Source of the DNA: Streptomyces toyocaensis
Lineage (GTDB): Bacteria > Actinomycetota > Actinomycetes > Streptomycetales > Streptomycetaceae
Assembly (NCBI RefSeq): GCF_000725125.1
Contig: NZ_JFCB01000008.1
Span: 1-64,000, forward strand
Length of the DNA stretch: 64,000 bases
Direction of reading: 5' to 3'
The translations under genes and the position numbers were made by a program. The notes below the pieces were generated by a model that saw nothing but the letters and a program-made list of their open reading frames with translations, did not search any database and had not been told where the DNA came from. This document shows positions 17,455 to 25,301 of this stretch, one piece after another. Positions within the stretch are counted from its first letter, which is position 1. Every line of letters begins with the position of its first letter.

Positions 17455-17724
17455 ATGGAACAGATAACAGTGCGCAGCAGGGCCAGGGTCCCTGCGATCA
17501 CGTGCGGGAGCAGCGCGACCAGTTCGCGCCTCGACCGCCACCTCGCTGTCCTCGCGGGACCGGCCGTCCCGCAGCGCGAGACGGCGGAGGCGACCTCGCT
17601 GATGCGCGAGCTGACCGCGCGTGACACCCCGCACAGCCGCGGTGCCGCGCGGGCCCGGACGAGCCGCGTCTCGCTCTTCGCCCCGCTGCGCCGACTGCGC
17701 CGCTCCCTGTTCGGCAGCCGGTAG
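17455..17724 (+). CDS. Small basic hypothetical protein, 89 aa
   Basis: An 89-residue Arg-rich, Ser/Thr-rich protein (MEQITVRSRARVPAITCG to SLFAPLRRLRRSLFGSR) with no membrane segment or recognised domain. The ATG at 17455 has GGGGAG six bases upstream, and a hairpin terminator follows its stop within ten bases. These signals support a real gene of unknown role. Confidence 0.55.
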   Translation: MEQITVRSRARVPAITCGSSATSSRLDRHLAVLAGPAVPQRETAEATSLMRELTARDTPHSRGAARARTSRVSLFAPLRRLRRSLFGSR

Positions 17725-17729
17725 CGCCC

Positions 17730-17757
17730 GCGCCGGACGGTCCCACCGTCCCGGCGC
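17730..17757 (+). terminator. Hairpin terminator
   Basis: GCGCCGGACGG pairs with CCGTCCCGGCGC across a five-base loop, with one bulged base. It follows the stop of the 89-residue protein gene and has no U tract, as is common in Streptomyces. Confidence 0.6.
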
Positions 17758-17898
17758 AGCGCCCGCCCGTCCGTCATCCCCGCGGCACCCAGGGCACCCG
17801 GCGCATCGAAGATTCCAGCACGTCCTCTTGCCGGCGCCCCCGGTCCCACCCGGCAGCGAAGCGGGGGCCCGCCGGTCACTCCCCGTCCTCCTCGCAGG

Positions 17899-18681
17899 TC
17901 ACCGCCCGCCGTGCGCGTACCTCCGCACCGCGAGCGGCACGAACACCGCGAGCAGCACCGCGCACCAGGCCAGTGACCCGGCGACGGGATGCGCCACCGG
18001 CCAGGCCGCCCCCTCCGGCACGGATGCGTTGCCGAACAGCTCCCTCAGTGCCGTCGCCACCGCGCTGATCGGATTCCACTCCGCCACCGTGCGCAGCCAC
18101 CCGGGCAGCCCCTCGGTGGGAATGTACGCGCTGGACAGCAGCGGCAGCAGGAAGGTCGCCCCGCCCAGCTGACCGGCCGCCTCCTCGTTCCGGGTGAGCA
18201 GCCCGAGGAAGACGCCGATCCACACGCATGCGAACCGGAACAGCAGCAACAGCGCGAGGGCACCCGCCGCGGCCGCCGCGCCTCCCTCCACCCGCCAGCC
18301 GACCGCGAGCCCCACGAGCAGGAACGGCACCGTCCCGGCCGCTGTCACCAGCACGTCCGCCACGGCCTGGCCCGCCGGCACGGCGGCCCGGCTCACCGGC
18401 AGCGTGCGGAACCGGTCCGTCACCCCGCGGTGGACGTCCTGGGCCGACTGGAACATGCCGGTCATGACCCCGCCCGCCGCCGTCGCCACCAGCAGTCCCG
18501 GAACCAGGAAGGACCGGTACTCCGCACCCGGCACGGCGAGCGCGCTGCCGAAGACGTAACCGAAGAACAGCAGCATGCTGACCGGCATGGTCTGGGTGAG
18601 GATCAGCAGCCCGGGGTTGTTGCGCATCCGCCGCAGCTGCCGGCCGAGCATCGCGGTGCCGTCGTACGCCAACGTGCTCAC
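17899..18681 (-). CDS. ABC-2 type exporter permease, DrrB-like
   Basis: A 260-residue integral membrane protein with about six helices and the ABC-2 signature region (LLPLLSSAYIPTEGLPGWLRTVAEWNPISAVATALRELF), typical of daunorubicin-resistance DrrB-like permeases. It forms the channel for the ATPase encoded just upstream; GTG at 18681 overlaps that gene's stop (GTGA). Substrate unknown, probably a hydrophobic compound or drug. Confidence 0.9.
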   Translation of the reverse strand: MSTLAYDGTAMLGRQLRRMRNNPGLLILTQTMPVSMLLFFGYVFGSALAVPGAEYRSFLVPGLLVATAAGGVMTGMFQSAQDVHRGVTDRFRTLPVSRAAVPAGQAVADVLVTAAGTVPFLLVGLAVGWRVEGGAAAAAGALALLLLFRFACVWIGVFLGLLTRNEEAAGQLGGATFLLPLLSSAYIPTEGLPGWLRTVAEWNPISAVATALRELFGNASVPEGAAWPVAHPVAGSLAWCAVLLAVFVPLAVRRYAHGGR

Positions 18682-19655
18682 GCTGCACGCTCCTTGTCGT
18701 CACCGGGGCGGCCGGCGAAGGCCACGGAGCCCTCGGTCAGCCGCAAGAACACATCGTCCAGAGTGGGGGGCCGCAGGCTCGCGTCGAGCAAGGGCACGCC
18801 CGCCGCGTCCAGCGTCCGCACCAGGTGCGGGAGAGTGACGGTCGCGTCCTTGGTGACCACGCCGACCGCGTTCCGTTCGCGGTCCAGGGACGGCTGCGAA
18901 CCGGTGAGGCGGTCCAGCACCCCGGCGGCCGCCGCCAGCGCGGCCGGGTCCGCGACGATCACCTCCGCGTGCGTCCCGACCAGCGCCTTGAGCTCGGCCG
19001 GGGAGCCCGTGTGCGCGACCCGTCCCCGGTCCACCAGGGCGATGTCGTCGGCCAGCCGGTCGGCCTCCTCCAGGTACTGGGTGGTGAGCAGCACACTTGT
19101 GCCCTCGCGGGTCAGTTCGCGCACCGCTTCCCAGATCAGCGTGCGGCTGGCCGGGTCGAGACCGGTCGTCGGCTCGTCCAGGAACAGCACCTCGGGACGC
19201 CGGATCAGGCTCGCCGCCAGGTCCAGCCGGCGTCGCATGCCGCCCGACCAGCCGGACGCCGGCCGGTCGGCCGCCTCCGTCAGCCCGAAGCGGTCGAGCA
19301 GCTCGTCGGCCCGCCCGGCCGCCCCGCCCACCCGGTGCAGCCGTGCGAACAGCCGCAGGTTCTCGCGCCCGGTGAGATCCCCGTCGATCGAGGTGTCCTG
19401 CCCGGTGACGCCGATCCTGCGCCGTACGGCGGCGGCCTCCCGGACGAGGTCGTGGCCCGCGATCCGCGCCGAGCCCGCGTCGGGCCGCAGCAGGGTGGTC
19501 AGCAGCCGGACGGCGGTCGTCTTGCCCGCCCCGTTGGGCCCGAGCATCCCGCACACGGTGCCCTCGGCCACCGCCAGATCCAGCCCGCGCAGGGCGCGGA
19601 CCTCCCCGAAGCGCTTCTCCAGACCTTCACTAAGTACAGCGTACGTAGTAGTCAT
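18678..19655 (-). CDS. ABC exporter ATP-binding protein, DrrA-like
   Basis: A 325-residue ATPase: Walker A GPNGAGKT (39-46), signature WSGGMRRRLDLA, Walker B VLFLDEPTTGLDP, H-loop replaced by LLTTQYLEEAD with Gln, as is usual in DrrA proteins. The C-terminal part has the DrrA regulatory tail (LRPPTLDDVFLRLTEG). With the permease downstream it drives drug-type export. One of two copies of a TetR operator lies inside its first eight codons, and the divergent TetR gene starts 63 bases away. Confidence 0.92.
   Translation of the reverse strand: MTTTYAVLSEGLEKRFGEVRALRGLDLAVAEGTVCGMLGPNGAGKTTAVRLLTTLLRPDAGSARIAGHDLVREAAAVRRRIGVTGQDTSIDGDLTGRENLRLFARLHRVGGAAGRADELLDRFGLTEAADRPASGWSGGMRRRLDLAASLIRRPEVLFLDEPTTGLDPASRTLIWEAVRELTREGTSVLLTTQYLEEADRLADDIALVDRGRVAHTGSPAELKALVGTHAEVIVADPAALAAAAGVLDRLTGSQPSLDRERNAVGVVTKDATVTLPHLVRTLDAAGVPLLDASLRPPTLDDVFLRLTEGSVAFAGRPGDDKERAA
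19631..19647. promoter_or_regulatory. TetR operator copy 2, inside the drrA-like start
   Basis: TAAGTAC-AGC-GTACGTA is a 7-3-7 inverted repeat with one mismatch to the perfect copy at 19674-19690. It overlaps codons 4-9 of the ATPase gene. Confidence 0.6.
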
Positions 19656-19673
19656 GGGTCGACCATAGCGCAC

Positions 19674-19690
19674 TACGTACGGTGTACGTA
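19674..19690. promoter_or_regulatory. TetR operator copy 1, divergent promoter
   Basis: TACGTAC-GGT-GTACGTA is a perfect 7-3-7 inverted repeat between the divergent ABC exporter and TetR genes, placed to control both promoters. Confidence 0.7.
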
Positions 19691-19717
19691 ACTACGATGG
19701 TGGGGAGGTGATGACCG

Positions 19718-20434
19718 ATGGCGGGCCGAGCGGCCGAACCCGAAGTGATCTGGGCGCGCCCCGAGCGCACCGGCCGTGGACCGAGACCGGCGTACACCCG
19801 CGCCGACATCGCGGCGGCGGCGGTCCGGATCGCCGACACCGAGGGCCTGGACGCGGTCTCCATGCGCCGCGTCGCCGCCGAACTGGGCTGCGGCACCATG
19901 TCGCTGTACAACTACGTCCCCCGCAAGGAGGACCTGTACGAGCTGATGGTGGACGCGGCCGGCGGCGAGCACGAACTGTGGGAACCCGGCGGTGACTGGC
20001 GCGCCGACATGCTCCGGGTGGCGCACCAGACCCGCGCGCTGATGCACCGCCATCCGTGGCTGCCGCGGCTGATGTCGCCGGTCTACGGCTTCAGCCCCAA
20101 CGCCCTGCGCTATCTCGAACACTGCCTGGCCTGCCTGGACCCGCTTCCCGAGCCGTACGGCACGAAGCTGGAGCTGATCGCGATGCTCAACGGCATCGTG
20201 ACGACGTACGTCACCAACGAACTGGCCACCGACGAGCGCACCCGCTCGCTGCCCTGGTCGCAGGAGCGGGAGAACGCGATGCGGATCGCCTACCTGGGCG
20301 GCCGGGTGGCGACCGGCGAGTACCCGAGAATGGCGGCGGCCTTCGCGGAGGACGCGGGGCCGATCGACCTGGAGGCGGTGTTCGAGCGGGCGCTCGGCCG
20401 ACTGCTGGACGGCTTCGACCACTCCCGCCGCTGA
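19718..20434 (+). CDS. TetR family repressor of the divergent ABC exporter
   Basis: A 238-residue regulator. The DNA-binding part is residues about 25-75 (YTRADIAAAAVRIADTEGLDAVSMRRVAAELGCGTMSLYNYVPRKEDLYELMVD), preceded by a basic arm; the C-terminal part resembles TetR_C_1 of tetracycline/drug-responsive members (LKLELIAMLNGIV, TDERTRS). The ATG at 19718 lies about nine bases after GGGGAGG. It is divergent from the DrrAB pair, with a matching operator between them, so drug-induced derepression of export is the likely circuit. Confidence 0.9.
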   Translation: MAGRAAEPEVIWARPERTGRGPRPAYTRADIAAAAVRIADTEGLDAVSMRRVAAELGCGTMSLYNYVPRKEDLYELMVDAAGGEHELWEPGGDWRADMLRVAHQTRALMHRHPWLPRLMSPVYGFSPNALRYLEHCLACLDPLPEPYGTKLELIAMLNGIVTTYVTNELATDERTRSLPWSQERENAMRIAYLGGRVATGEYPRMAAAFAEDAGPIDLEAVFERALGRLLDGFDHSRR

Positions 20435-20452
20435 ACCCGCTCCCGGCGGACG

Positions 20453-21649
20453 TCAGATGAGCGCGAGCTGGCCCTCCGGGCCCTCCTCGTGGGCGTCCAG
20501 CACCGAGGCGGGGCGGCGCGCCGAGGGCGCTACCGGGAGCACGCCGGCCTCGCACAGCTCGGCCGGCGTGACCGGGTCGGGGACCGCCCCGTCCGTCAGC
20601 GCCTCCCGACGCGGGCGCAGTTCGGCCAGCAGGGCGAGGACCGTGATGAGCTCCAGGAGCTCCGAGGTCCAGGCCTGGGGCCAGACGGCGGGCCGGATCG
20701 CGGCCAGCGTGCCCGGCTCGCCCGGCTCCGTACGGGCCGCGCACCACTGTTCCAGCACCCGGACACCGCCGGCCTCGAAGTCCCAGGCCTCTGGCGGCAC
20801 GGGGGAGATGCGGCCCTCGTCGAGCAGCAGGGCCTCGTCCTCCCGGTCGTAGCGCACGGCCCCCGGGCGGGAGGGCAGCGGGGCACGGACGTAGGGGCGG
20901 CGTCCGCCCGGCAGCTTCGGGCGTTCCCCGTCGCGCCGCATCAGCCACAGCATCCGGCGGCCCACCGCCATGCCCCGCTCCCACTCGTCCGCGTCCCCGG
21001 TGAGCGGCACCGCGAGGCCCCCGGGCGCGGGCCGTGCCACGGCCGCCGCCCAGGCGAGGACGTCCATGGGGGAGGTGTCGCGGCCGAGCCGGGAGGCGAG
21101 GTGGTCCGTCAGGCCCGGGGCCAGGTTGGGCTCGGTGGCGCCCGGCCGGCGGAACAGCGGGCGGACGCGTCCCGCGCGGAGCACGGGCAGCAGGGACGTG
21201 GCGAGCAGGGGCGGACCGGCGGAGCCGTCGGCGGCTGCGCCGCCCCGCGCGGTCTCCACGACGAAGACCTGCCGCTCGTCCGCCACCCGCCACAGCTCCG
21301 GGCGGGCCGCGTCGATCAGCCGCTGGTCGGGGATCAGCCACTGCTCGTCGAACGGGGCGTACAGGACCCGTACCGGCTCCGGGCACGGGCCCGTGGCGCG
21401 GGCCAGCTTCCCGGTGCCGCCGCTCCGCCCCGGCAACTGCCCGACGGCCGAGTGCGGGGTCCGGGAACGGGTCGGCTGGAACAGGGCCTCGCGGTCCTGG
21501 CCCCCGGCCTTCACCAGGGCGTCCCAACGGGCCTCCAGGGACGCCGCGTCGGGAGCCGCCGGCCACCCCCGGCCGAGCCGCGGCGGTGCGACGGACCACG
21601 GCATGAGGTCCGCCAGCAGCGGAGCGTCGTCGTGCGTCACGCTGGGCAT
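20453..21649 (-). CDS. Orphan type ISP restriction enzyme C-terminal specificity domain protein
   Basis: A 398-residue protein that reads like the C-terminal target-recognition part of type ISP (LlaBIII-like) restriction-modification enzymes: PVRVLYAPFDEQWLIPDQRLIDAARPELWRVADERQVFVVE, a block that in full enzymes follows the methyltransferase. No nuclease, helicase or methyltransferase motif (no DEAD/DEXH box, no NPPY) occurs in this gene or nearby. It starts MPSVTHDDAPLLADLMPW at the ATG at 21649, 26 bases after the GntR gene, so it is probably in the hmgA operon. Role unknown: a decoy, a DNA-binding protein, or a domesticated remnant. Confidence 0.75.
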   Translation of the reverse strand: MPSVTHDDAPLLADLMPWSVAPPRLGRGWPAAPDAASLEARWDALVKAGGQDREALFQPTRSRTPHSAVGQLPGRSGGTGKLARATGPCPEPVRVLYAPFDEQWLIPDQRLIDAARPELWRVADERQVFVVETARGGAAADGSAGPPLLATSLLPVLRAGRVRPLFRRPGATEPNLAPGLTDHLASRLGRDTSPMDVLAWAAAVARPAPGGLAVPLTGDADEWERGMAVGRRMLWLMRRDGERPKLPGGRRPYVRAPLPSRPGAVRYDREDEALLLDEGRISPVPPEAWDFEAGGVRVLEQWCAARTEPGEPGTLAAIRPAVWPQAWTSELLELITVLALLAELRPRREALTDGAVPDPVTPAELCEAGVLPVAPSARRPASVLDAHEEGPEGQLALI

Positions 21650-21675
21650 CGTACGACCTGTGGGGGACGGGCGGC

Positions 21676-22425
21676 TCAGGTGGCGTCCAGGGTCACCGTG
21701 AAGGAGAAGCGGTCGCCCCGGTAGTGGATGACGGCCACGTCCAGGGGGCGGCCGCCGCTGTCGTAGGTGACCCCCGTGTAGTGCAGGATCGGGCTGAGCA
21801 GCGGGACCTGGAGCAGACGGGCCGTCTCCGGGTCCGCGAGCCGCGCCTCCACCGTGTCCGTGATCCGGCTGATGTCCGCCCCGACGACGTCCCGCAGCAC
21901 CTTGGTCATCGGCCACCGCACCAGGTCGTCCAGGTCGATGCGGGCGGCCAGTTCGGGGCGGACCCAGTTGCGCGCGTGGTTGGTCGGCTCGCCCGTCTTC
22001 TCGTCGCTGCGCAGCCGGTGGTACGCCGCCGCCTCGGACAGGTCCGGGAAGTACTCGGCGATCTCCGCGGGCACCGGCGCGGGGCCGTGTTCCAGCAGTT
22101 CGGTCGTCATCCCGGACTGCTGGGCCACGATGGCGTCCACCGAGCCCAGCAGCCGCACCGGGGCGCCCCGCCGGGCGCCGGGCTCGATGAAGGTGCCGCG
22201 CCGGCGGTACCGGGTGATCAGCCCTTCGTCCTCCAGCTCCTTCAGCGCCTGCCGCATGGTCAGCACACTCACGCCGTAGTGGCCGGCCAGCTGTTCCTCG
22301 GTGGGCAGGCGCAGGGGGTCCTGGGGCGAGCGGCCGAGGATCGAGGCGCGCAGCGACTGCGACACCTGGTACCAGAGCGGCAGCTTGCGGTTCAGGACGA
22401 TCGAATCCGGAGCGAAGGAGGTCAC
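21676..22425 (-). CDS. GntR/HutC-type regulator with UTRA domain
   Basis: A 249-residue regulator: winged helix at about 15-80 (LPLWYQVSQSLRASILG, LPTEEQLAGHYGVSVLTMRQALKELEDEGLI) and a UTRA ligand-binding domain at about 95-245 (ending ILHYTGVTYDSGGRPLDVAVIHYRGDRFSFTV). It starts with GTG, 27 bases after the hmgA stop, so it is cotranscribed with hmgA and may be its regulator. UTRA domains bind small organic ligands; a tyrosine or homogentisate pathway intermediate would fit the context. Confidence 0.9.
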   Translation of the reverse strand: MTSFAPDSIVLNRKLPLWYQVSQSLRASILGRSPQDPLRLPTEEQLAGHYGVSVLTMRQALKELEDEGLITRYRRRGTFIEPGARRGAPVRLLGSVDAIVAQQSGMTTELLEHGPAPVPAEIAEYFPDLSEAAAYHRLRSDEKTGEPTNHARNWVRPELAARIDLDDLVRWPMTKVLRDVVGADISRITDTVEARLADPETARLLQVPLLSPILHYTGVTYDSGGRPLDVAVIHYRGDRFSFTVTLDAT

Positions 22426-22452
22426 GGGCTATCCGTACCGGTCCGAGAACGT

Positions 22453-23805
22453 TCAGTGCAACGGCTGGAAGTGCCGCTCGAGTCCCTGCCACACGTCGTC
22501 GTAGCCCTGTTGCAGGTGCTCGGCCCGGGCCGCCTGGGGCGTCAGCGACACCGGCCAGCGGGTCTCGAACATGAAGGCCAGACCGTCGTCGATCTTCTGC
22601 GGGCGCAGCTCCGCGGCGCTCGCCTTCTCGAACGTCTCGCGGTCCGGGCCGTGCGCCGACATCGTGTTGTGCAGCGAGCCCCCGCCCGGCACGAAGCCCT
22701 CCGCCTTCGCGTCGTACGCGCCCTCGATCAGGCCCATGTACTCGCTCATCACGTTCCGGTGGAAGTACGGCGGGCGGAAGGTGTCCTCGCCCACCAGCCA
22801 GCGCGGGGCGAAGACCACGAAGTCCACCCCGGCGAGGCCGGGGGTGTCGCTCGGAGACGTCAGCACCGTGAAGATGGACGGGTCCGGGTGGTCGTAGGAG
22901 ATGGTGCCCATCACATTGAAGCGGCGCAGATCGTAGGCGTACGGCACATAGTTGCCGTGCCAGGCGACGACATCGAGCGGGGAGTGGTCGTAGCCGGCCG
23001 ACCAGAGGTTGCCGCAGAACTTGTTCACCACCTCCACCGGGCCCTCGACGTCCTCGAACGCGGCGACGGGTGCCCTGAAATCACGGGCGTTGGCCAGACC
23101 GTTGGCGCCGATCGGGCCGAGGTCGGGGAGCCGGAACGGCGCTCCGTAGTTCTCGCACACATAGCCGCGGGCCGACTCGTCCAGGAGATCCACACGGAAC
23201 CGGACCCCACGAGGAATCAGCGCGATGTGCCCCGGCTCCACATGCAGCAGCCCGAACTCCGTGCGCAGCAGCAGCCCGCCGAGCTCGGGGACGATCAGCA
23301 GCTCACCGTCGGCGTCGCTGAACACGCGGTCCATCGAGGCGTTGGCGTGGTACAGGTGTACGGCCATCCCCGCGCGCTGGGTGACATCGCCGTTGCCCCC
23401 CAGGGTCCACAGCCCGGCCAGGAAGTCGGTCCCCTCGGCCGGGGCGGGCAGCGGGTTCCAGCGCAGCCGGTTGGGGTCGGGGACCGTCTGAGTGAAGGGC
23501 GCGGTGCGCAGGGCGCCGTTGCCCGTGCGGGAGAACGCCGGGTGGGCGGCCGACGGGCGGATCCGGTACAGCCAGGAGCGGCGGTTCTCCGCCCGCGGCT
23601 CGGTGAACGCCGAACCGCTCAGCTGCTCCGCGTACAGTCCGAGCGGGGCGCGCTGCGGCGAGTTGCGGCCCTCGGGCAGGGCGCCCGGGATCGCCTCGGA
23701 GCTGTGCTCGTTGCCGAAGCCGGAGAGGTGTTCCAGTGCTTCGGCGGCCTTGCGTGCTCCCCCGTGCTCGAACGCGCTCGTGCCGGTGGTGCCCCCATCG
23801 GTCAT
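22453..23805 (-). CDS. hmgA: Homogentisate 1,2-dioxygenase
   Basis: A 450-residue enzyme opening the homogentisate ring to maleylacetoacetate in tyrosine and phenylalanine catabolism. The start ([21 protein letters not shown]) and the active site are diagnostic. The iron ligands are His349 and Glu355 ([12 protein letters not shown]) and His385 (SAHGPD), with the same 6 and 30 residue spacing as in the human enzyme as I recall it. His379 in LHNTMS is also conserved. Full family length. The later pathway genes (isomerase, fumarylacetoacetase) are not in the window. An imperfect inverted repeat 24 bases upstream may be an operator. Confidence 0.96.
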   Translation of the reverse strand: MTDGGTTGTSAFEHGGARKAAEALEHLSGFGNEHSSEAIPGALPEGRNSPQRAPLGLYAEQLSGSAFTEPRAENRRSWLYRIRPSAAHPAFSRTGNGALRTAPFTQTVPDPNRLRWNPLPAPAEGTDFLAGLWTLGGNGDVTQRAGMAVHLYHANASMDRVFSDADGELLIVPELGGLLLRTEFGLLHVEPGHIALIPRGVRFRVDLLDESARGYVCENYGAPFRLPDLGPIGANGLANARDFRAPVAAFEDVEGPVEVVNKFCGNLWSAGYDHSPLDVVAWHGNYVPYAYDLRRFNVMGTISYDHPDPSIFTVLTSPSDTPGLAGVDFVVFAPRWLVGEDTFRPPYFHRNVMSEYMGLIEGAYDAKAEGFVPGGGSLHNTMSAHGPDRETFEKASAAELRPQKIDDGLAFMFETRWPVSLTPQAARAEHLQQGYDDVWQGLERHFQPLH

Positions 23806-23828
23806 GTTCGCTGCTCCCTTGCGATCCG

Positions 23829-23852
23829 ATTCCTATGGGACACCGTAGGATT
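23829..23852. promoter_or_regulatory. Imperfect inverted repeat upstream of hmgA
   Basis: ATTCCTATG-GGACAC-CGTAGGATT pairs in 7 of 9 positions per arm and lies 24-47 bases before the hmgA ATG, where a repressor would block transcription. The cotranscribed GntR protein is the first candidate to bind it. Confidence 0.4.
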
Positions 23853-23972
23853 GCGTTTTCCCCGGCGCAAGGGGGCGCGCGATGCCGGTGGCGCTCCTCC
23901 TCTCGGCGGAGGACGCGGAACCCGACTTCAGGTGGATCCGCGGACTCGCACCCGTGTTCTACGCTCCCCGGT

Positions 23973-24593
23973 ATGACGTGGAGGCGGAGCATCTTCACCG
24001 CGCTCGCGGTCTGTGTCGTACTGGCGGCCGGGTCCGCGGGCTGCGACTCCCGTGCCGCCCGGGACCAGGACGGGGTGTCGGCCTCGCCCGTCGGCCGGCT
24101 CCTCGACGAGCGGGACGAGGACGGGCGTCCCCTGCGCGAGGTGGACGGGCGGAACGCTCCCGGGGTCGGCGTCGAGGTCACGCCCGACTCCGGCGGCTGG
24201 GACGTGCGGCTGCGGGTGCGCAACTTCCGCTTCTCGCCGGACGGGACGGGCGAGCGGGCGGTGGCCGGCCGCGGACTGGCCCACCTCGAGGTGAACGGCC
24301 GCCGTGTCGCCCTGCTGCGCACCCCCGAGTACCACCTCCCCGGCGGCATGGTCCCGCGCGGCACGCACCAGATCACCGTGCGCCTCTACGCCGACGACGG
24401 GTCGGCGTGGGCCGTGGACGGCGAGCCCGTCGAGAGCACGGCCGACATCACGGTGTCGGAGCGGGAACCGGGCGACGACCCCGGCGCGGAGCCCCTCGCC
24501 GGGCAGGCGGTCCCCGGCGCGCCGGAGCACGGAGCGGGCGGGCGGCACCGTAGCGGAGGGCGAGGTTCACCTCACGGTGCCGGACAGGCATGA
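23973..24593 (+). CDS. Putative lipoprotein, unknown function
   Basis: A 206-residue exported protein. The N-terminus MTWRRSIFTALAVCVVLAAGSAGC has a basic head, hydrophobic core and a lipobox-like SAGC, so Cys24 is the probable lipid anchor. The mature part has repeated beta-strand patterns (GVEVTPDSGGWDVRLRVRNFRFSP, HLEVNGRRVALL, HQITVRLYADDGSAWAVDGEPV) resembling an Ig-like fold; the tail is Gly/Arg-rich. The TGA stop overlaps the ATG of the following TetR gene, so the two form an operon. Confidence 0.75.
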   Translation: MTWRRSIFTALAVCVVLAAGSAGCDSRAARDQDGVSASPVGRLLDERDEDGRPLREVDGRNAPGVGVEVTPDSGGWDVRLRVRNFRFSPDGTGERAVAGRGLAHLEVNGRRVALLRTPEYHLPGGMVPRGTHQITVRLYADDGSAWAVDGEPVESTADITVSEREPGDDPGAEPLAGQAVPGAPEHGAGGRHRSGGRGSPHGAGQA

Positions 24594-25210
24594 TGAAGCC
24601 CGTGCCCCACGCGACATCGCTCCGCAGAGCGCCCGTGCAGCGGCGCAGCGCCGAACGGCTGGCCAGAATCCTCGACGCCTGCGCCGAACTCCTCGACGAG
24701 GCCGGATACGACGACCTGAGCACCCGGGCCGTCGCCGAGCGCGCCGGTGTGCCCATCGGCTCCGTCTACCGCTTCTTCGGCAACAAACGCCAGATGGCCG
24801 ACGCCCTGGCCCAGCGCAATCTGGAACGCTTCACCGAACGGGTCGGCGAACGCCTCGGGGCCGCGGGCGACCAGGGCTGGCGGCACGCCATGGACGTCGT
24901 GCTGGACGCGTACCTGGACATGAAGCGCACCGCCCCCGGCTTCTCCCTCGTCGACTTCGGCAACCAGATACCGGTCGGCACCCGCCGGGCCGAACCCAAC
25001 CGCCGGGTCGCGGACCGCCTCACCGACCTGCTCTCCGCCTACCTCGGCCGCGAGGCCGACGAGGACCTGCGCCGCACCTTCCTCGTCGCCGTCGAGACCG
25101 CCGACGCCCTCGTCCACCTGGCGTTCCGGATGGCGCCCGAGGGGGACGAGAAGGTCATCGGCGAACTGCGCGGGATGCTGCGTGCCTACCTGGCGCAGGT
25201 GCTGGACTGA
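24590..25210 (+). CDS. TetR family regulator
   Basis: A 206-residue regulator with its HTH at about residues 20-70 (RLARILDACAELLDEAGYDDLSTRAVAERAGVPIGSVYRFFGNKRQMADALAQRNLERF) and a C-terminal ligand/dimer domain. ATG at 24590 overlaps the lipoprotein stop; an ATG three bases on is equally possible. From memory it resembles S. coelicolor SCO1712, reported to affect antibiotic production; this needs a search. A palindromic TetR-type motif lies just downstream at 25244-25257, in front of the molybdoenzyme. Confidence 0.88.
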   Translation: MMKPVPHATSLRRAPVQRRSAERLARILDACAELLDEAGYDDLSTRAVAERAGVPIGSVYRFFGNKRQMADALAQRNLERFTERVGERLGAAGDQGWRHAMDVVLDAYLDMKRTAPGFSLVDFGNQIPVGTRRAEPNRRVADRLTDLLSAYLGREADEDLRRTFLVAVETADALVHLAFRMAPEGDEKVIGELRGMLRAYLAQVLD

Positions 25211-25243
25211 GTTCCGCCCGCGGCACCCCCTCCCCTCCATGCG

Positions 25244-25257
25244 TACCGGTCGGTATG
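25244..25257. promoter_or_regulatory. ACCGGTCGGT-type operator before the molybdoenzyme
   Basis: TACCGGTCGGTATG lies 45-58 bases before the GTG at 25302 and matches the right part of the palindrome at 50753-50770 over 13 bases. Confidence 0.45.
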
Positions 25258-25301
25258 CTCGGCCCGTCCGTGCGTCACCGCCGCCGTACCCGGGAGGTCC
25301 C

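Noticed and set aside
20453..21649. Active restriction-modification or phage-defence system
   Set aside because: Only a specificity-domain-like protein is present; no catalytic nuclease, helicase or methyltransferase motif was found in the window.
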